Origin: an uncultured Clostridia bacterium
Lineage (GTDB): Bacteria > Bacillota > Clostridia > TANB77 > CAG-465
Assembly (NCBI GenBank): GCA_949106495.1
Contig: CARYZD010000004.1
Location: 1-64,000, forward strand
DNA: 64,000 bases
Direction: 5' to 3'
Position numbers and translations under genes: made by a program. This document shows positions 8,503 through 16,866 of this stretch, piece by piece; the first letter of the stretch is position 1; the number at the start of each line of letters is the position of its first letter. The notes under the pieces are model-generated. The model worked only from the letters and a program-made list of their open reading frames with translations. It made no database searches and was not told the DNA's origin.

Positions 8503-9270
8503 ATTTTCCATACTTTTTAATTCATTATATAATTTTTCTACTTCTTCAATTTGCTTTACATTATTATTATATAAACACTCAACTATTTTTAAGCACTTAT
8601 CCTTACTTACTTTTCTTAGTATTTTCCTATCATTAATAGATTGTATAGCATATAATTTTTTAGCGTTTTTATAATGATTAATATCTATACCATATGGAAC
8701 ATCTTTTTTACAATATAAAAATAAAACTTTAGTCCTACCTACTTTCAAAACATTTCCTAATTTACAAAGTTTTTCTCTAATTTCTCTTTTATTCTTTTTA
8801 ACATCTTTTTTGAAATCAAGTTTAATATTTTTTATAATATTATTTATATTTCGTATTTCTGATTTTGTAGATGTATTTATTATTTTATAATCTTTAGAAT
8901 TTAAAAACTGCTTATTTTCAACTCCATTTATATAATATTTCTCTTTACCAACAATTATTTCTTTATAATTATTCTCGTTTGACTCTATATTATTAAATAC
9001 TCTATAACAATATATATGTTTTTCTTTTGTTTTAAATATATAATATCGTTCCTTCGCTATCTCTACTATATCCCCAATTGTAGGGTAAGTATCTAAATTA
9101 AAATCTAATTTAATTTTCTTATTTAATTCCTTTTGAATATTTAATCTTTTTTGTATTTGTTTCATGTCTTTTTTCTTCAATTTACATAGAATAGTTCCCA
9201 AATTCTTAATAGGTATTTTATATATCTTAGTTAATTTAATCCATGAATCTTTTTTATTTTTATATTTCAT
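8491..9270 (-). CDS. Hypothetical protein, probable C-terminal part of a split PemK/MazF-like gene
   Basis: A very Lys/Asn-rich 259-residue frame. The first 60 residues ('KKDSWIKLTKIYKIPIKNL', then a helix ending in 'KRLNIQKEL') resemble the C-terminal half of the PemK/MazF fold, whose N-terminal half is the ORF just upstream in another frame. A second block ('PTIGDIVEIAKERYYIF' onward) looks like another beta-barrel start. The ATG at 9270 has no good ribosome binding site, which supports the view that it is normally translated as a continuation of the upstream frame. The frame is open up to 9354. Function unknown; the family call is pattern-based. Confidence 0.55.
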   Translation of the reverse strand: MKYKNKKDSWIKLTKIYKIPIKNLGTILCKLKKKDMKQIQKRLNIQKELNKKIKLDFNLDTYPTIGDIVEIAKERYYIFKTKEKHIYCYRVFNNIESNENNYKEIIVGKEKYYINGVENKQFLNSKDYKIINTSTKSEIRNINNIIKNIKLDFKKDVKKNKREIREKLCKLGNVLKVGRTKVLFLYCKKDVPYGIDINHYKNAKKLYAIQSINDRKILRKVSKDKCLKIVECLYNNNVKQIEEVEKLYNELKSMENKKL

Positions 9271-9295
9271 TTTATCTACTCGATATTTTTGATAA

Positions 9296-9505
9296 TTATT
9301 TAATCCGTTTAGACTCCCTAGAAGAACTCTCATATGCATAAATATAACTTTCATCTTTATATATAACTAAATATGGTCTTACTCTATGACTTTCTTCTAT
9401 TTTCTCTAAAACTGTAATATCATACGGCATTAAAGCCCAAATCACATGGCCTGGTTCTAAACTTAAAAATATCTCTTTTTGAGATTCTGTTAATTCTAAT
9501 TCCAT
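9296..9505 (-). CDS. PemK/MazF-like N-terminal half
   Basis: A 69-residue ORF with a strong ribosome binding site (AGGAGAGAGAGG) before the ATG at 9505 and a clear promoter upstream. The pattern 'GHVIWALMPYD', 'HRVRPYLVIYKDESYIYAY' matches the first strands of the PemK/MazF endoribonuclease barrel (G-x-V-W ... R-P-x-L-V-I). It ends abruptly where the fold should continue, and the continuation appears in the +1 frame (see the findings). No antitoxin-like partner is adjacent, so it may be a solitary MazF-fold protein rather than a toxin. Confidence 0.55.
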   Translation of the reverse strand: MELELTESQKEIFLSLEPGHVIWALMPYDITVLEKIEESHRVRPYLVIYKDESYIYAYESSSRESKRIK

Positions 9506-9587
9506 CCTCTCTCTCCTTTCTTTATTATTAAATATTTTTCTAGCATAAAACAATTGCTTTAGCTAAACTCATTTTATTTGCTCATAC

Positions 9588-9616
9588 AGTATATCACATT
9601 TATGTTAACTTTTCAA
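9588..9616 (-). promoter_or_regulatory. SigA-type promoter of the PemK-like gene
   Basis: Minus strand TTGAAA (9611-9616), 17-bp spacer, TATACT (9588-9593). Confidence 0.7.
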
Positions 9617-9624
9617 GAACAAAA

Positions 9625-9653
9625 AAGAAAGTAATGTTTATTCATTACTTTCT
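9625..9653 (-). terminator. xerD terminator
   Basis: AGAAAGTAATG / CATTACTTTCT stem followed by TTTTTT on the minus strand. Confidence 0.85.
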
Positions 9654-9661
9654 ACTTAATA

Positions 9662-10531
9662 TTATAAATTAATATCATTATTATTTCTATCTTCTAGGTT
9701 TGCCATTTGAGTATACATCATTGTTGATGCAACATCAGTATGTCCTAATAATTCTTGAACTGTTTTAATTTCTGCTCCATTTTCTAACATATGAACAGCA
9801 AATGAATGTCTAATTGTATGTGGAGTAATATCTTTATCTATTTTAGCTTGATCTTTATATTGTTTTAATATTTTCCAATATCCTTGTCTTGTCATTTTTT
9901 GTCCATTAGTATTAATAAATAAAGTTTTTTCTTCCTCTGTTCTAATTAATAGAGGTCTTACTTTATTCATATATTCTTTTAAACATTTTAAAGATAAATT
10001 TCCAAGTGGAATATGTCTTTCAGTATTTTTCTTTTTAACTTTAATATATCCATTATTTAAGTTTACATCCTCTACTCTTAAAGAAATAAGTTCTGTAACT
10101 CTAATACCTGTAGCATATAAAATCTCAAGCATAGTTTTATCTCTTTGTCCTTTAAGTTCAGATAAATTTGGTTGTTCTAATAATTTTTCAATTTCTGATT
10201 TAGTAAGAATTAAAGGCTCTTTTCTATCTACCTTTGGTGCTTCTACATTTTCAGCTATATTTGTTTCAGCAAGTTTCTTATTTACTAAATATCTATAAAA
10301 AGCTTTTATTGAAGCTGTACTTCTTGATATTGTTGAATTAGATTTTCCTTCTGCCATTAGGTGGTTAATATATTCTTGCATATCCTCATTAGTTAAATCA
10401 AATATTTTTCTTCCTTGTACTTCAAAATAATTGCTAAATTGAACTATGTCTCTCTCATATGATGCAAGCGTATTTTGTGATGCTTGTCTAGCTTTTAAAC
10501 TGTCAATAAATTCATCAATTATTATTTTCAT
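9662..10531 (-). CDS. xerD: Tyrosine site-specific recombinase XerD
   Basis: A 289-residue recombinase: N-terminal SAM-like core-binding domain (residues 1-90) and C-terminal catalytic domain. Visible active-site parts are Arg in 'ATGIRVTELISL', 'HTIRHSFAVHML' (HxxR), 'LLGHTDVASTMMYTQM' (His and nucleophilic Tyr). XerD acts with XerC at dif to resolve chromosome dimers. The spoIIM-xerD neighbourhood matches the Bacillus/Clostridium arrangement, which favours chromosomal XerD over a mobile integrase. The ATG at 10531 follows GAGGAGGACTGAAA. Confidence 0.93.
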   Translation of the reverse strand: MKIIIDEFIDSLKARQASQNTLASYERDIVQFSNYFEVQGRKIFDLTNEDMQEYINHLMAEGKSNSTISRSTASIKAFYRYLVNKKLAETNIAENVEAPKVDRKEPLILTKSEIEKLLEQPNLSELKGQRDKTMLEILYATGIRVTELISLRVEDVNLNNGYIKVKKKNTERHIPLGNLSLKCLKEYMNKVRPLLIRTEEEKTLFINTNGQKMTRQGYWKILKQYKDQAKIDKDITPHTIRHSFAVHMLENGAEIKTVQELLGHTDVASTMMYTQMANLEDRNNNDINL

Positions 10532-10636
10532 TTTCAGTCCTCCTCTGTCAATCATTTGTTATTTTACACTATTTCTAGGTATTTTGCAAGCTTTTTCGCA
10601 AAAATTATGTAATGTTTATATGTTTATTAGTATAAA

Positions 10637-11236
10637 TTATAAAATATTGGCATACATACTTAAGCTAACACCTGTCATTAACTGCTCTATAACTATAGAA
10701 AATGAAATTAAAGATATTGAAATTACTAAATAATATAAATGAATGAACATACTTTTTACATCCATTTTTTCTCTTTGAGAAATACATTTAAACAGAGAAA
10801 TTATATTAGTACAAATAATTATATATCCTATTAGACTAAATAAAACTGGAATAATAATACTAATAAAGCTTACTACTATTCCTTTAAAAAATCCAAAAAT
10901 AGTAAATATTGAACAAATATAAATCCCTGTAACTATCGCTTTTAATAATATTAAAAAACATATAATTAATGGTGCAATTATAGTTATTAATGAAAAATAT
11001 AATATTGCTATATACATTATATTATTTCTTATTCCATTAGTAATAATATTTATACCTTCAAAATTTTCTAATCTTGAATTATCAAATACTGATTTTACTA
11101 TATCAACATATCCATTATTTATATCTGTAAAGACAAATAACATAATTCCAATAATCAAACCTACTACATATATAAATAATATTTTAGATATTACAGATAT
11201 ATTTTCTCTTATATAATTTTGTATACTTTTACTCAT
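10637..11236 (-). CDS. spoIIM: Stage II sporulation protein M
   Basis: A 199-residue integral membrane protein with about five hydrophobic helices. Layout and motifs ('GLIIGIMLFVFTD', 'NGIRNNIMYIAILYF', 'LIGYIIICTNIISL') fit SpoIIM. In sporulation SpoIIM assembles with SpoIID and SpoIIP into the peptidoglycan-degrading DMP complex that drives engulfment. spoIID is in this window (37.8-38.8 kb); spoIIP is not. The ATG follows GGTGA, which sits on the arm of the rnhA terminator hairpin. Confidence 0.88.
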   Translation of the reverse strand: MSKSIQNYIRENISVISKILFIYVVGLIIGIMLFVFTDINNGYVDIVKSVFDNSRLENFEGINIITNGIRNNIMYIAILYFSLITIIAPLIICFLILLKAIVTGIYICSIFTIFGFFKGIVVSFISIIIPVLFSLIGYIIICTNIISLFKCISQREKMDVKSMFIHLYYLVISISLISFSIVIEQLMTGVSLSMYANIL

Positions 11237-11244
11237 AAAAAATC

Positions 11245-11271
11245 ACCATATAACACTCTATGTTATATGGT
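11245..11271 (-). terminator. rnhA terminator
   Basis: ACCATATAACA / TGTTATATGGT stem followed by GATTTTTTATG; the T-run abuts the spoIIM start codon, so the hairpin also lies at the spoIIM ribosome binding site. Confidence 0.75.
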
Positions 11272-11277
11272 AAATTT

Positions 11278-11715
11278 TTATGCAAATTTTTCTCTTTCCA
11301 ATACTGCAAGTCTATCACAACGATTATTTAATTCATCATCTGCATGACCTTTTACTTTTTTAAAAGATACATTATGAATCTCCATTTGTTTTAATAATCT
11401 TTCCCATAAATCTATATTTTTTACTTCTTTTTTATCTGCTTTTTTCCAGCCATTTTTCTTCCAAGAATATATCCATCCTTTTTCTATTGAATTTACAACA
11501 TATGCACTATCACTATATACTTCAACCTCACATGCCTCTTTTAGCATCTCTAGACCTTTAATTACAGCCATCATTTCCATTTTATTATTTGTAGTATTCT
11601 TTTCTCCTCCAGAAATCTCTTTTTCTGTTCCATTATATATTAATATAGCTCCATATCCTCCTGGACCTGGATTTCCACTACACGCTCCATCTGTATACAA
11701 TATTACTTTTTTCAT
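11278..11715 (-). CDS. rnhA: Ribonuclease HI
   Basis: A 145-residue enzyme that cuts RNA in RNA-DNA hybrids. The metal-binding acidic residues are in place: Asp9 ('LYTDGACSGNPGPGG'), Glu47 ('NNKMEMMAV'), Asp69 ('VYSDSAYVV') and Asp134 ('NRCDRLA'). His124 in 'VKGHADD' is also conserved. The basic handle ('WKKNGWKKADKKEVKN') is present as in bacterial type 1 enzymes. ATG at 11715 follows GGAGGTGCT. It is divergent from tmcAL, with overlapping promoters between them. Confidence 0.96.
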   Translation of the reverse strand: MKKVILYTDGACSGNPGPGGYGAILIYNGTEKEISGGEKNTTNNKMEMMAVIKGLEMLKEACEVEVYSDSAYVVNSIEKGWIYSWKKNGWKKADKKEVKNIDLWERLLKQMEIHNVSFKKVKGHADDELNNRCDRLAVLEREKFA

Positions 11716-11730
11716 AGCACCTCCATATAA

Positions 11731-11759
11731 TTGAAATAATCTATTATTTATGCTAATAT
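11731..11759 (+). promoter_or_regulatory. Promoter of tmcAL overlapping a palindrome
   Basis: Plus strand TTGAAA (11731-11736), 17-bp spacer, TAATAT (11754-11759). Its -10 shares bases with the -10 of the opposing promoter. Confidence 0.65.
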
Positions 11760-11768
11760 ATTAGCATA
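11749..11768. promoter_or_regulatory. Perfect 20-bp palindrome in the rnhA/tmcAL intergenic region
   Basis: TATGCTAATATATTAGCATA is a perfect inverted repeat covering the -10 boxes of both divergent promoters. It could be an operator for a dimeric regulator or a by-product of shared promoter symmetry. Confidence 0.6.
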
Positions 11769-11786
11769 GATAATCTTAAATATCAA
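11758..11786 (-). promoter_or_regulatory. Promoter of rnhA overlapping a palindrome
   Basis: Minus strand TTGATA (11781-11786), 17-bp spacer, TAATAT (11758-11763). Confidence 0.65.
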
Positions 11787-11802
11787 GAAAGAAGTGAAAT
11801 AA

Positions 11803-12960
11803 ATGAAAATAGTTGGAATAATAGCAGAATTTAATCCAATGCATACTGGACATAAATATTTAGTAGAAGAATCTAAAAAAATTACTAACGCAGATATTGC
11901 AATATGCTTAATGTCTGGAAACTTTACTCAATTGGGTAATGTAGCTATAAAAGATAAATTTACAAGAGCTAAAATTGCTATAGAAAACGGATTTGATGCA
12001 GTAATAGAACTACCTACAATTTATGCTACTTCTAGTGCAGAATTTTTTTCAAGTGGTGCTATAAATATTTTAGATAAATTAAATTGTATAGACTATTTAT
12101 GTTTTGGAAGTGAAAGTGGAAATATTAAAGAGCTAACAACTATTTCAGAAACACTATTAAAATATAACGATATTATATGGGAAAATATAACAGAAAGCTT
12201 AAAAGAAGGTATATCTTTTGCAAAAGCTAGAGAATATGCACTTAGTAAAGTACTAGATAAAAAGCAACTTGAAATAGCTTTTCTTTCAAATAATATACTA
12301 GCTATACAGTATATAAAAACTCTTTTAGAGTTAAATAGTAAAATTATACCTATTGCAATAAAAAGAGAAGAAAATGATAATATAACAAGTGCTACAAATA
12401 TTAGAAATATGGTTAAAAATAATTTGCCTTATAGTGAAACTCAAAAATACATTTTAAATCCAGATAAAATTTTAGATAATCCTATTATTAATGACAAAAT
12501 ATATGAATTACTAAAATATGTTATTATATCTAATGGAAAAGAATATCTTAAAAATATAAATGAAGTTACAGAAGGACTTGAAAATAAGATATATGATGAA
12601 ATAAATAATTCTAATTCTTATGATGAATTTATTCAAAACATAAAAAGTAAAAGATATCAACTAAGTAAAATAAAAAGAATAATGCTATATATACTTTTAA
12701 ATATTTCAAAAGATGACTTTTCAAATTTTAAAGATTTTAATAATATTTATGCACATATAATTGCAATAAAAAGTAATAATAAAGCTAAAATTTTATCTTT
12801 ACTAAATTCAAAATCTTCAATACCAATAATTACATCTTTATCTAAATTAGATGTTAAAGGAAAAATAAAAAAATCAATAGATTTAGATATAAAAGCAAGT
12901 AATATCTATAGCATTATTTCTAATAATAAAATTAATACAGATTATACAAATAAATTATAA
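11803..12960 (+). CDS. tmcAL: tRNA(Met) cytidine acetate ligase TmcAL
   Basis: A 385-residue protein with the nucleotidyltransferase motif 'GIIAEFNPMHTGHKYLVEE' (HxGH type) at residues 4-22, 'CLMSGNFTQLGN', and 'ELPTIYATSSAEFFSSGA', all typical of the YlbM/TmcAL family. It uses acetate and ATP to acetylate the wobble cytidine of elongator tRNA-Met. The C-terminal half is very Asn/Lys/Ile-rich, in keeping with the base composition. One of two plus-strand genes in the window. A terminator follows directly. Confidence 0.92.
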   Translation: MKIVGIIAEFNPMHTGHKYLVEESKKITNADIAICLMSGNFTQLGNVAIKDKFTRAKIAIENGFDAVIELPTIYATSSAEFFSSGAINILDKLNCIDYLCFGSESGNIKELTTISETLLKYNDIIWENITESLKEGISFAKAREYALSKVLDKKQLEIAFLSNNILAIQYIKTLLELNSKIIPIAIKREENDNITSATNIRNMVKNNLPYSETQKYILNPDKILDNPIINDKIYELLKYVIISNGKEYLKNINEVTEGLENKIYDEINNSNSYDEFIQNIKSKRYQLSKIKRIMLYILLNISKDDFSNFKDFNNIYAHIIAIKSNNKAKILSLLNSKSSIPIITSLSKLDVKGKIKKSIDLDIKASNIYSIISNNKINTDYTNKL

Positions 12961-12961
12961 T

Positions 12962-12992
12962 AAATAAGCTAGTGAAATTCACTAGCTTATTT
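12962..12992 (+). terminator. tmcAL terminator
   Basis: AAATAAGCTAGTG / CACTAGCTTATTT, a 13-bp stem straight after the stop; it may also serve the convergent sigma-factor operon. Confidence 0.8.
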
Positions 12993-13057
12993 AAATTTCC
13001 GAACAATTTTAGATTCGTTTACATTATATTTTTCTTTTAACTTTATCCTTTTTAATA

Positions 13058-13936
13058 TTATTTTTTATTCTCTAATACTTCATCTAAATTCTCATACTTT
13101 CCTGTATTATTATTTAAAATAGTATTATTCTCTTTATTGTATTCTCTTAACAATGTGTTTCCAGTTTCTATCCAATAATCTCCCCATATTTTTTGTGATA
13201 CAAACATTATGTATGTTTTTCCGCTCTCTAGTTTAGTATCATACTTATTATATTCACTCACATATATTTTAGTTTTTCCTTCTTGGGTCAATTCTTTATA
13301 CTCCTGTTCAAATACAATAGAATCTATAGCATCTGGTGAACTATTATACTGTTTAAATTCTTTAACATACTCATTATAGTCTATAATCCCTCCTTTTGCT
13401 CTTACCTCTATTATATCCCCTTCATTAAATATTCCATCTATACTTTTTAATACTTTAATACTGGCAATACTTCTAACAAAAGTATAATGATTTGAAGATT
13501 CATCATCTTTATCATAATTTGTATATTTTATATCTTCAACTCTTGCTATTACAACTCCAGATATTCCAACATAATCTTTATTTGTTTTATAATTTTCAAA
13601 TACTTCTTTTATATCTGGTATTATATACATTGATGTTGTATCCATAAGATTTGAATATATAATACCATAGTCTTCAGACAGTTGTTTATCTTCTTCACTA
13701 TTTAGATTAGCATTCAAATCAATATTTTCCTCATCATTTTTATTATATATATACATTATAGAAAAGCTAACAATTATAGCTAAAATTAGACAAACGGCTA
13801 TAGTTATTACTTTTTCTTTTTTCCTTTTACTGTTCTTTTTTGAATTAGCAATTATTTTATCTATGTCTAAATCGAATGGTACTTCAATTTCATTTATTTT
13901 TTCCATCATAAATTCGTCTATTTTTTTATCCATCAC
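13058..13936 (-). CDS. Membrane protein, putative anti-sigma factor
   Basis: A 292-residue single-pass protein: about 40 cytoplasmic residues rich in charge, one membrane helix (about residues 43-64), then an acidic extracytoplasmic domain of about 225 residues. The short N-terminal region ('IDEFMMEKINEIEVPFDLD') is of the size expected for a sigma-binding segment. Its GTG start (13936) overlaps the stop of the sigma-factor gene, so the two are translationally coupled; an ATG three bases on is an alternative. The anti-sigma role is inferred from this pairing. The extracytoplasmic domain was not recognised, and the signal it would sense is unknown. Confidence 0.7.
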   Translation of the reverse strand: MMDKKIDEFMMEKINEIEVPFDLDIDKIIANSKKNSKRKKEKVITIAVCLILAIIVSFSIMYIYNKNDEENIDLNANLNSEEDKQLSEDYGIIYSNLMDTTSMYIIPDIKEVFENYKTNKDYVGISGVVIARVEDIKYTNYDKDDESSNHYTFVRSIASIKVLKSIDGIFNEGDIIEVRAKGGIIDYNEYVKEFKQYNSSPDAIDSIVFEQEYKELTQEGKTKIYVSEYNKYDTKLESGKTYIMFVSQKIWGDYWIETGNTLLREYNKENNTILNNNTGKYENLDEVLENKK

Positions 13937-14472
13937 TAAATGTTCTCCTTTCCCATCTTCTCTTTTATTTTATTTCTAATATTACTTATCCTACTTCTGA
14001 TAGTACTCTCATTTATCTTAAGTATTTCACTAATTTCTTTTGTTGTATATTCATTAAGATAATACATAGAAATTATAGTTCTGTCTTCTATACTTAAAAA
14101 ATTAATTATATCTAAAAAGTTTAAATCATCTTCTACCTTTTTATATTCATTTTCTTGTTTAAAATTAATGTTATTTGATTCAATATCATCATAAGATAAT
14201 AATTTCATTTTATTTTTCACATATAACTTATTGCAATTATTTATTAATATAGACGTTATCCATGAGCTAAATTTTTCAGCACTCTTTAACTCATTTATTT
14301 TAATGTATGCTTGCATTATCGTCTCCTGCATTACATCTTGTATATCTTCATTATTATTTAATCTCGATTTAGCTATAACATATAATTTCTTTTCATAATA
14401 AGAAATTATTTTACTATATGCATCCTTATCTCCGTTTATTGATTTTTTTATTTTATCTAGAAGTCCTTCCAT
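13936..14472 (-). CDS. RNA polymerase sigma-70 family (ECF-like) sigma factor
   Basis: A 178-residue sigma factor. Region 2 covers about residues 15-85 ('IQDVMQETIMQAYIKI' and 'FSSWITSILINNC'). Region 4 covers about 115-170 with 'EYTTKEISEILKINESTIRSRI' as the helix-turn-helix. There is no region 1 or 3, as in ECF factors. The ATG at 14472 follows AGGGAGAAAGT; the frame extends upstream to 14535 but that part runs through likely promoter sequence. Coupled to the membrane protein downstream, the standard arrangement of an autoregulated ECF/anti-sigma pair. Confidence 0.9.
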   Translation of the reverse strand: MEGLLDKIKKSINGDKDAYSKIISYYEKKLYVIAKSRLNNNEDIQDVMQETIMQAYIKINELKSAEKFSSWITSILINNCNKLYVKNKMKLLSYDDIESNNINFKQENEYKKVEDDLNFLDIINFLSIEDRTIISMYYLNEYTTKEISEILKINESTIRSRISNIRNKIKEKMGKENI

Positions 14473-14561
14473 ACTTTCTCCCTTCATTGTATATACACAT
14501 ATATAGATACAAATCAAGGCTTGTTTTGTCCACACTTACGCAAATTTAGTTAAATTTATAC

Positions 14562-14592
14562 AAAAAGACCAGATTTTTTTAATCTGGTCTTT
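14562..14592 (-). terminator. Second terminator of the ribosomal protein operon
   Basis: AAAGACCAGATT / AATCTGGTCTTT stem followed by a T-rich tail. It is the distal member of a tandem pair after rplQ. Confidence 0.8.
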
Positions 14593-14615
14593 AACAAAAC
14601 AACAATTTTTGCAAA

Positions 14616-14644
14616 AAAAGAACTTGGTTTTTCCAAGTTCTTTT
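14616..14644 (-). terminator. First terminator of the ribosomal protein operon
   Basis: AAAAGAACTTGG / CCAAGTTCTTTT stem followed by a T7 run on the minus strand, five bases after the rplQ stop. Confidence 0.88.
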
Positions 14645-14648
14645 AAAA

Positions 14649-15170
14649 TTATATTAACTCAATTATAGCCATTTCAGCGGCATCGCCACGTCTAGCAACT
14701 AATTTAATTATTCTAGTGTATCCACCTTTTGCTTCATATTTTGGAGCAATTTCATTGAATAATTTTTCTGTTAAATCAATTGTGTTTCCTTCTGCATCTT
14801 TTACTTTATTTAATGTTTTAAACATTTTTCTTCTAGCTGCAAGTTTAGAAGCACTATCAACTTTAACTTCTTCTTTTACTACTTCTCTTACTACAACTTC
14901 ATATTTGTTTCCATTTTTTGAAGTTTTTGTTTCTTTAACTTTTTTACCATTTTTATCTAATTTAGCTCTTGAAACTGTTTTCTCTTTCATTTCAAAGTTA
15001 TCTTTTTCTTTAACTGCTAAATCAATTATGCTATCTGCTAGAGGTTTTACTTCTTTTGCTTTTGCAAGAGTAGTTTCAACTCTACCATTTAATATTAAAG
15101 AAGTAACTAAGTTATTTAGCATTGCATTTCTATGAGAAGTTGTTCTTGAAAGTTTTCTTGTTCCTGGCAT
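14649..15170 (-). CDS. rplQ: 50S ribosomal protein bL17 with a long internal insertion
   Basis: The N-terminal 'TRKLSRTTSHRNAMLNNL' and the C-terminal 'GGYTRIIKLVARRGDAAEM' are diagnostic for bL17. The protein is 173 residues, against roughly 115-130 in most bacteria. The excess is a Lys/Glu/Val-rich segment at about residues 54-107, between the first helices and the 'LFNEIAPKYEAKGGYTRI' block. bL17 sits near the peptide exit tunnel. It is last in the adk-to-rplQ operon, 19 bp after rpoA. Confidence 0.96.
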   Translation of the reverse strand: MPGTRKLSRTTSHRNAMLNNLVTSLILNGRVETTLAKAKEVKPLADSIIDLAVKEKDNFEMKEKTVSRAKLDKNGKKVKETKTSKNGNKYEVVVREVVKEEVKVDSASKLAARRKMFKTLNKVKDAEGNTIDLTEKLFNEIAPKYEAKGGYTRIIKLVARRGDAAEMAIIELI

Positions 15171-15189
15171 TGTAAATTTCCTCCTTTAA

Positions 15190-16143
15190 TTAGTCTTCTT
15201 TACTTTTGAATTCAAGTCCTAAATCTGCTATTTTCTTCACTACTTCGTCTAGTGATTTTTTACCTAGATTTCTAACTTTCATCATATCTTGTTCTGTTTT
15301 ACTAACTACATCTGCTACTGTATGTATACCAGCTCTTTTTAAGCAGTTATATGATCTAACTGAAAATTCTAATTCTTCAATTGGTGTTTCAAGTAGTTTA
15401 TCTTTTAAAGATAATTCTTTTTGAGACATTATTGACATTGTTTTAGCAATTTCAGATAAGTCTATAAACATTTCTAAATGTTCATTTAAGATTTTAGCTG
15501 CCATACTTAAAGCTTGGTATGGTTCAATAACTCCGTTAGTCCAGATATCCATAGTTAATTTATCGTAATCTGCATTTTGACCAACTCTTGTTTTATCAAT
15601 TTGAAAATTCACTTTCTTTACAGGTGTAAATATTGAATCAATTGGTAAAGCATTTAAAGGAATTTCTCTTTCAACATAATTTGTTCTTGTCCCTTCTCTA
15701 TATCCTCTACCTTTTATTGCAGTCATATCAATATTTAATTCTGAGTTTTCATCAACATATGCAATGTGTAAATCTTTATTTATTACACTAATACTAGCAT
15801 CTGTAACTATATCTGCAGCAGTAACCTCGCAAGGTCCTTTTGCTCTGATAGATAATTCTTTTAAATCTCTATCATCTGATTTAAGACATACTTGTTTTAA
15901 GTTTAATATTAAATCAGTAACATTTTCAGTAACACCTGGTACTGTTGAAAATTCATGAGATACACCATCAATTTTTATTGTATCAATAGCATATCCTGGT
16001 AAAGAAGAAAGTAATATTCTTCTTAATGAATTACCTAATGTAATTCCGAACCCTCTTTCTAGTGGTTCAACTTCAAATCTTGCATAAAATGTGTCTGCAT
16101 TAACATCTACACATTTTATTTCTGGTCTTTGCATTTCAATCAT
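15190..16143 (-). CDS. rpoA: RNA polymerase alpha subunit
   Basis: A 317-residue alpha subunit: N-terminal dimerisation and assembly domain ('FEVEPLERGFGITLGNSLRR', residues about 24-43) and C-terminal DNA-binding domain from about residue 250 ('SYNCLKRAGIHTVADVV', 'VRNLGKKSLDEVVKKI'). Alpha dimers nucleate polymerase assembly, and the C-terminal domain binds UP elements and regulators. Strong AGGAGGAGG site before the ATG at 16143. Standard position between rpsD and rplQ. Confidence 0.98.
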   Translation of the reverse strand: MIEMQRPEIKCVDVNADTFYARFEVEPLERGFGITLGNSLRRILLSSLPGYAIDTIKIDGVSHEFSTVPGVTENVTDLILNLKQVCLKSDDRDLKELSIRAKGPCEVTAADIVTDASISVINKDLHIAYVDENSELNIDMTAIKGRGYREGTRTNYVEREIPLNALPIDSIFTPVKKVNFQIDKTRVGQNADYDKLTMDIWTNGVIEPYQALSMAAKILNEHLEMFIDLSEIAKTMSIMSQKELSLKDKLLETPIEELEFSVRSYNCLKRAGIHTVADVVSKTEQDMMKVRNLGKKSLDEVVKKIADLGLEFKSKED

Positions 16144-16218
16144 TCTATTTCCTCCTCCTAGTCCGCTCTGATTACACGCACTATTTATATTTTAAATGAT
16201 TAATTATTTACTTATTAA

Positions 16219-16848
16219 CTAGTTTTTAGAGTATAACTCAACTATTAGGTTCTCTTGAACTTCTAAGTCTACATCTTCTCTAACTGGTTTTCTAACAATT
16301 TTAGCTTCCATTTTTTCTTTATCTAATTCCATCCAAGATGGAGCAGCTTTTAATTTGTTAGCTTCCATTGAATTAACAATTGCTTTATTGTCTTTTTTAG
16401 AGTCTCTTACTCTAATAACATCTCCAACTCTAACCATGTAAGATGGAATGTTTACTTTTCTACCATTAACTTCTAACATTTCATATCCAACAAGTTGTCT
16501 AGCTTCAGCTCTTGAAGTACCAACTCCCATTCTATATGCAATGTTATCTAGTCTTAATTCTAATTGTTCGAATAATACATCAGAAGTAACTCCTTCTCTT
16601 CTGAACGCTTCTTCATAATATTTTCTGAATTGAGATTCAGATACTCTATAATATGTTTTTGTTTTTTGTTTAGCTCTTAATTGAAGACCGTACTCAGATA
16701 ATTTAACTCTGTTTTTACCATGTTGTCCTGGAGCATATGATCTTCTGTCTATTGCGCATTTTGCTGTATTACATCTTTCGCCTTTTAAGAAAAGTTTAGA
16801 ACCTTCTCTTCTACATTTCTTACATACTGCGTCTGTATATCTTGCCAT
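16219..16848 (-). CDS. rpsD: 30S ribosomal protein uS4
   Basis: A 209-residue primary 16S-binding protein. The N-terminal zinc-type motif is complete ('CKKCRREG' and 'CNTAKCAI'). The S4 RNA-binding domain follows at about 98-160 ('LELRLDNIAYRMGVGTSRAE'). In many bacteria uS4 also acts as translational repressor of its operon; no leader was examined for this. Confidence 0.98.
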   Translation of the reverse strand: MARYTDAVCKKCRREGSKLFLKGERCNTAKCAIDRRSYAPGQHGKNRVKLSEYGLQLRAKQKTKTYYRVSESQFRKYYEEAFRREGVTSDVLFEQLELRLDNIAYRMGVGTSRAEARQLVGYEMLEVNGRKVNIPSYMVRVGDVIRVRDSKKDNKAIVNSMEANKLKAAPSWMELDKEKMEAKIVRKPVREDVDLEVQENLIVELYSKN

Positions 16849-16866
16849 TTTATCTTTACACCCCCA

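Noticed and set aside
9662..10531. Tyrosine recombinase as sign of a mobile element
   Set aside because: Its sequence and its position next to spoIIM fit housekeeping XerD; no attachment repeats, phage or transfer genes are nearby.
14716..15135. 139-codon open frame on the plus strand
   Set aside because: It lies wholly opposite rplQ, has no ribosome binding site, and its composition mirrors the antisense of a Lys-rich protein.
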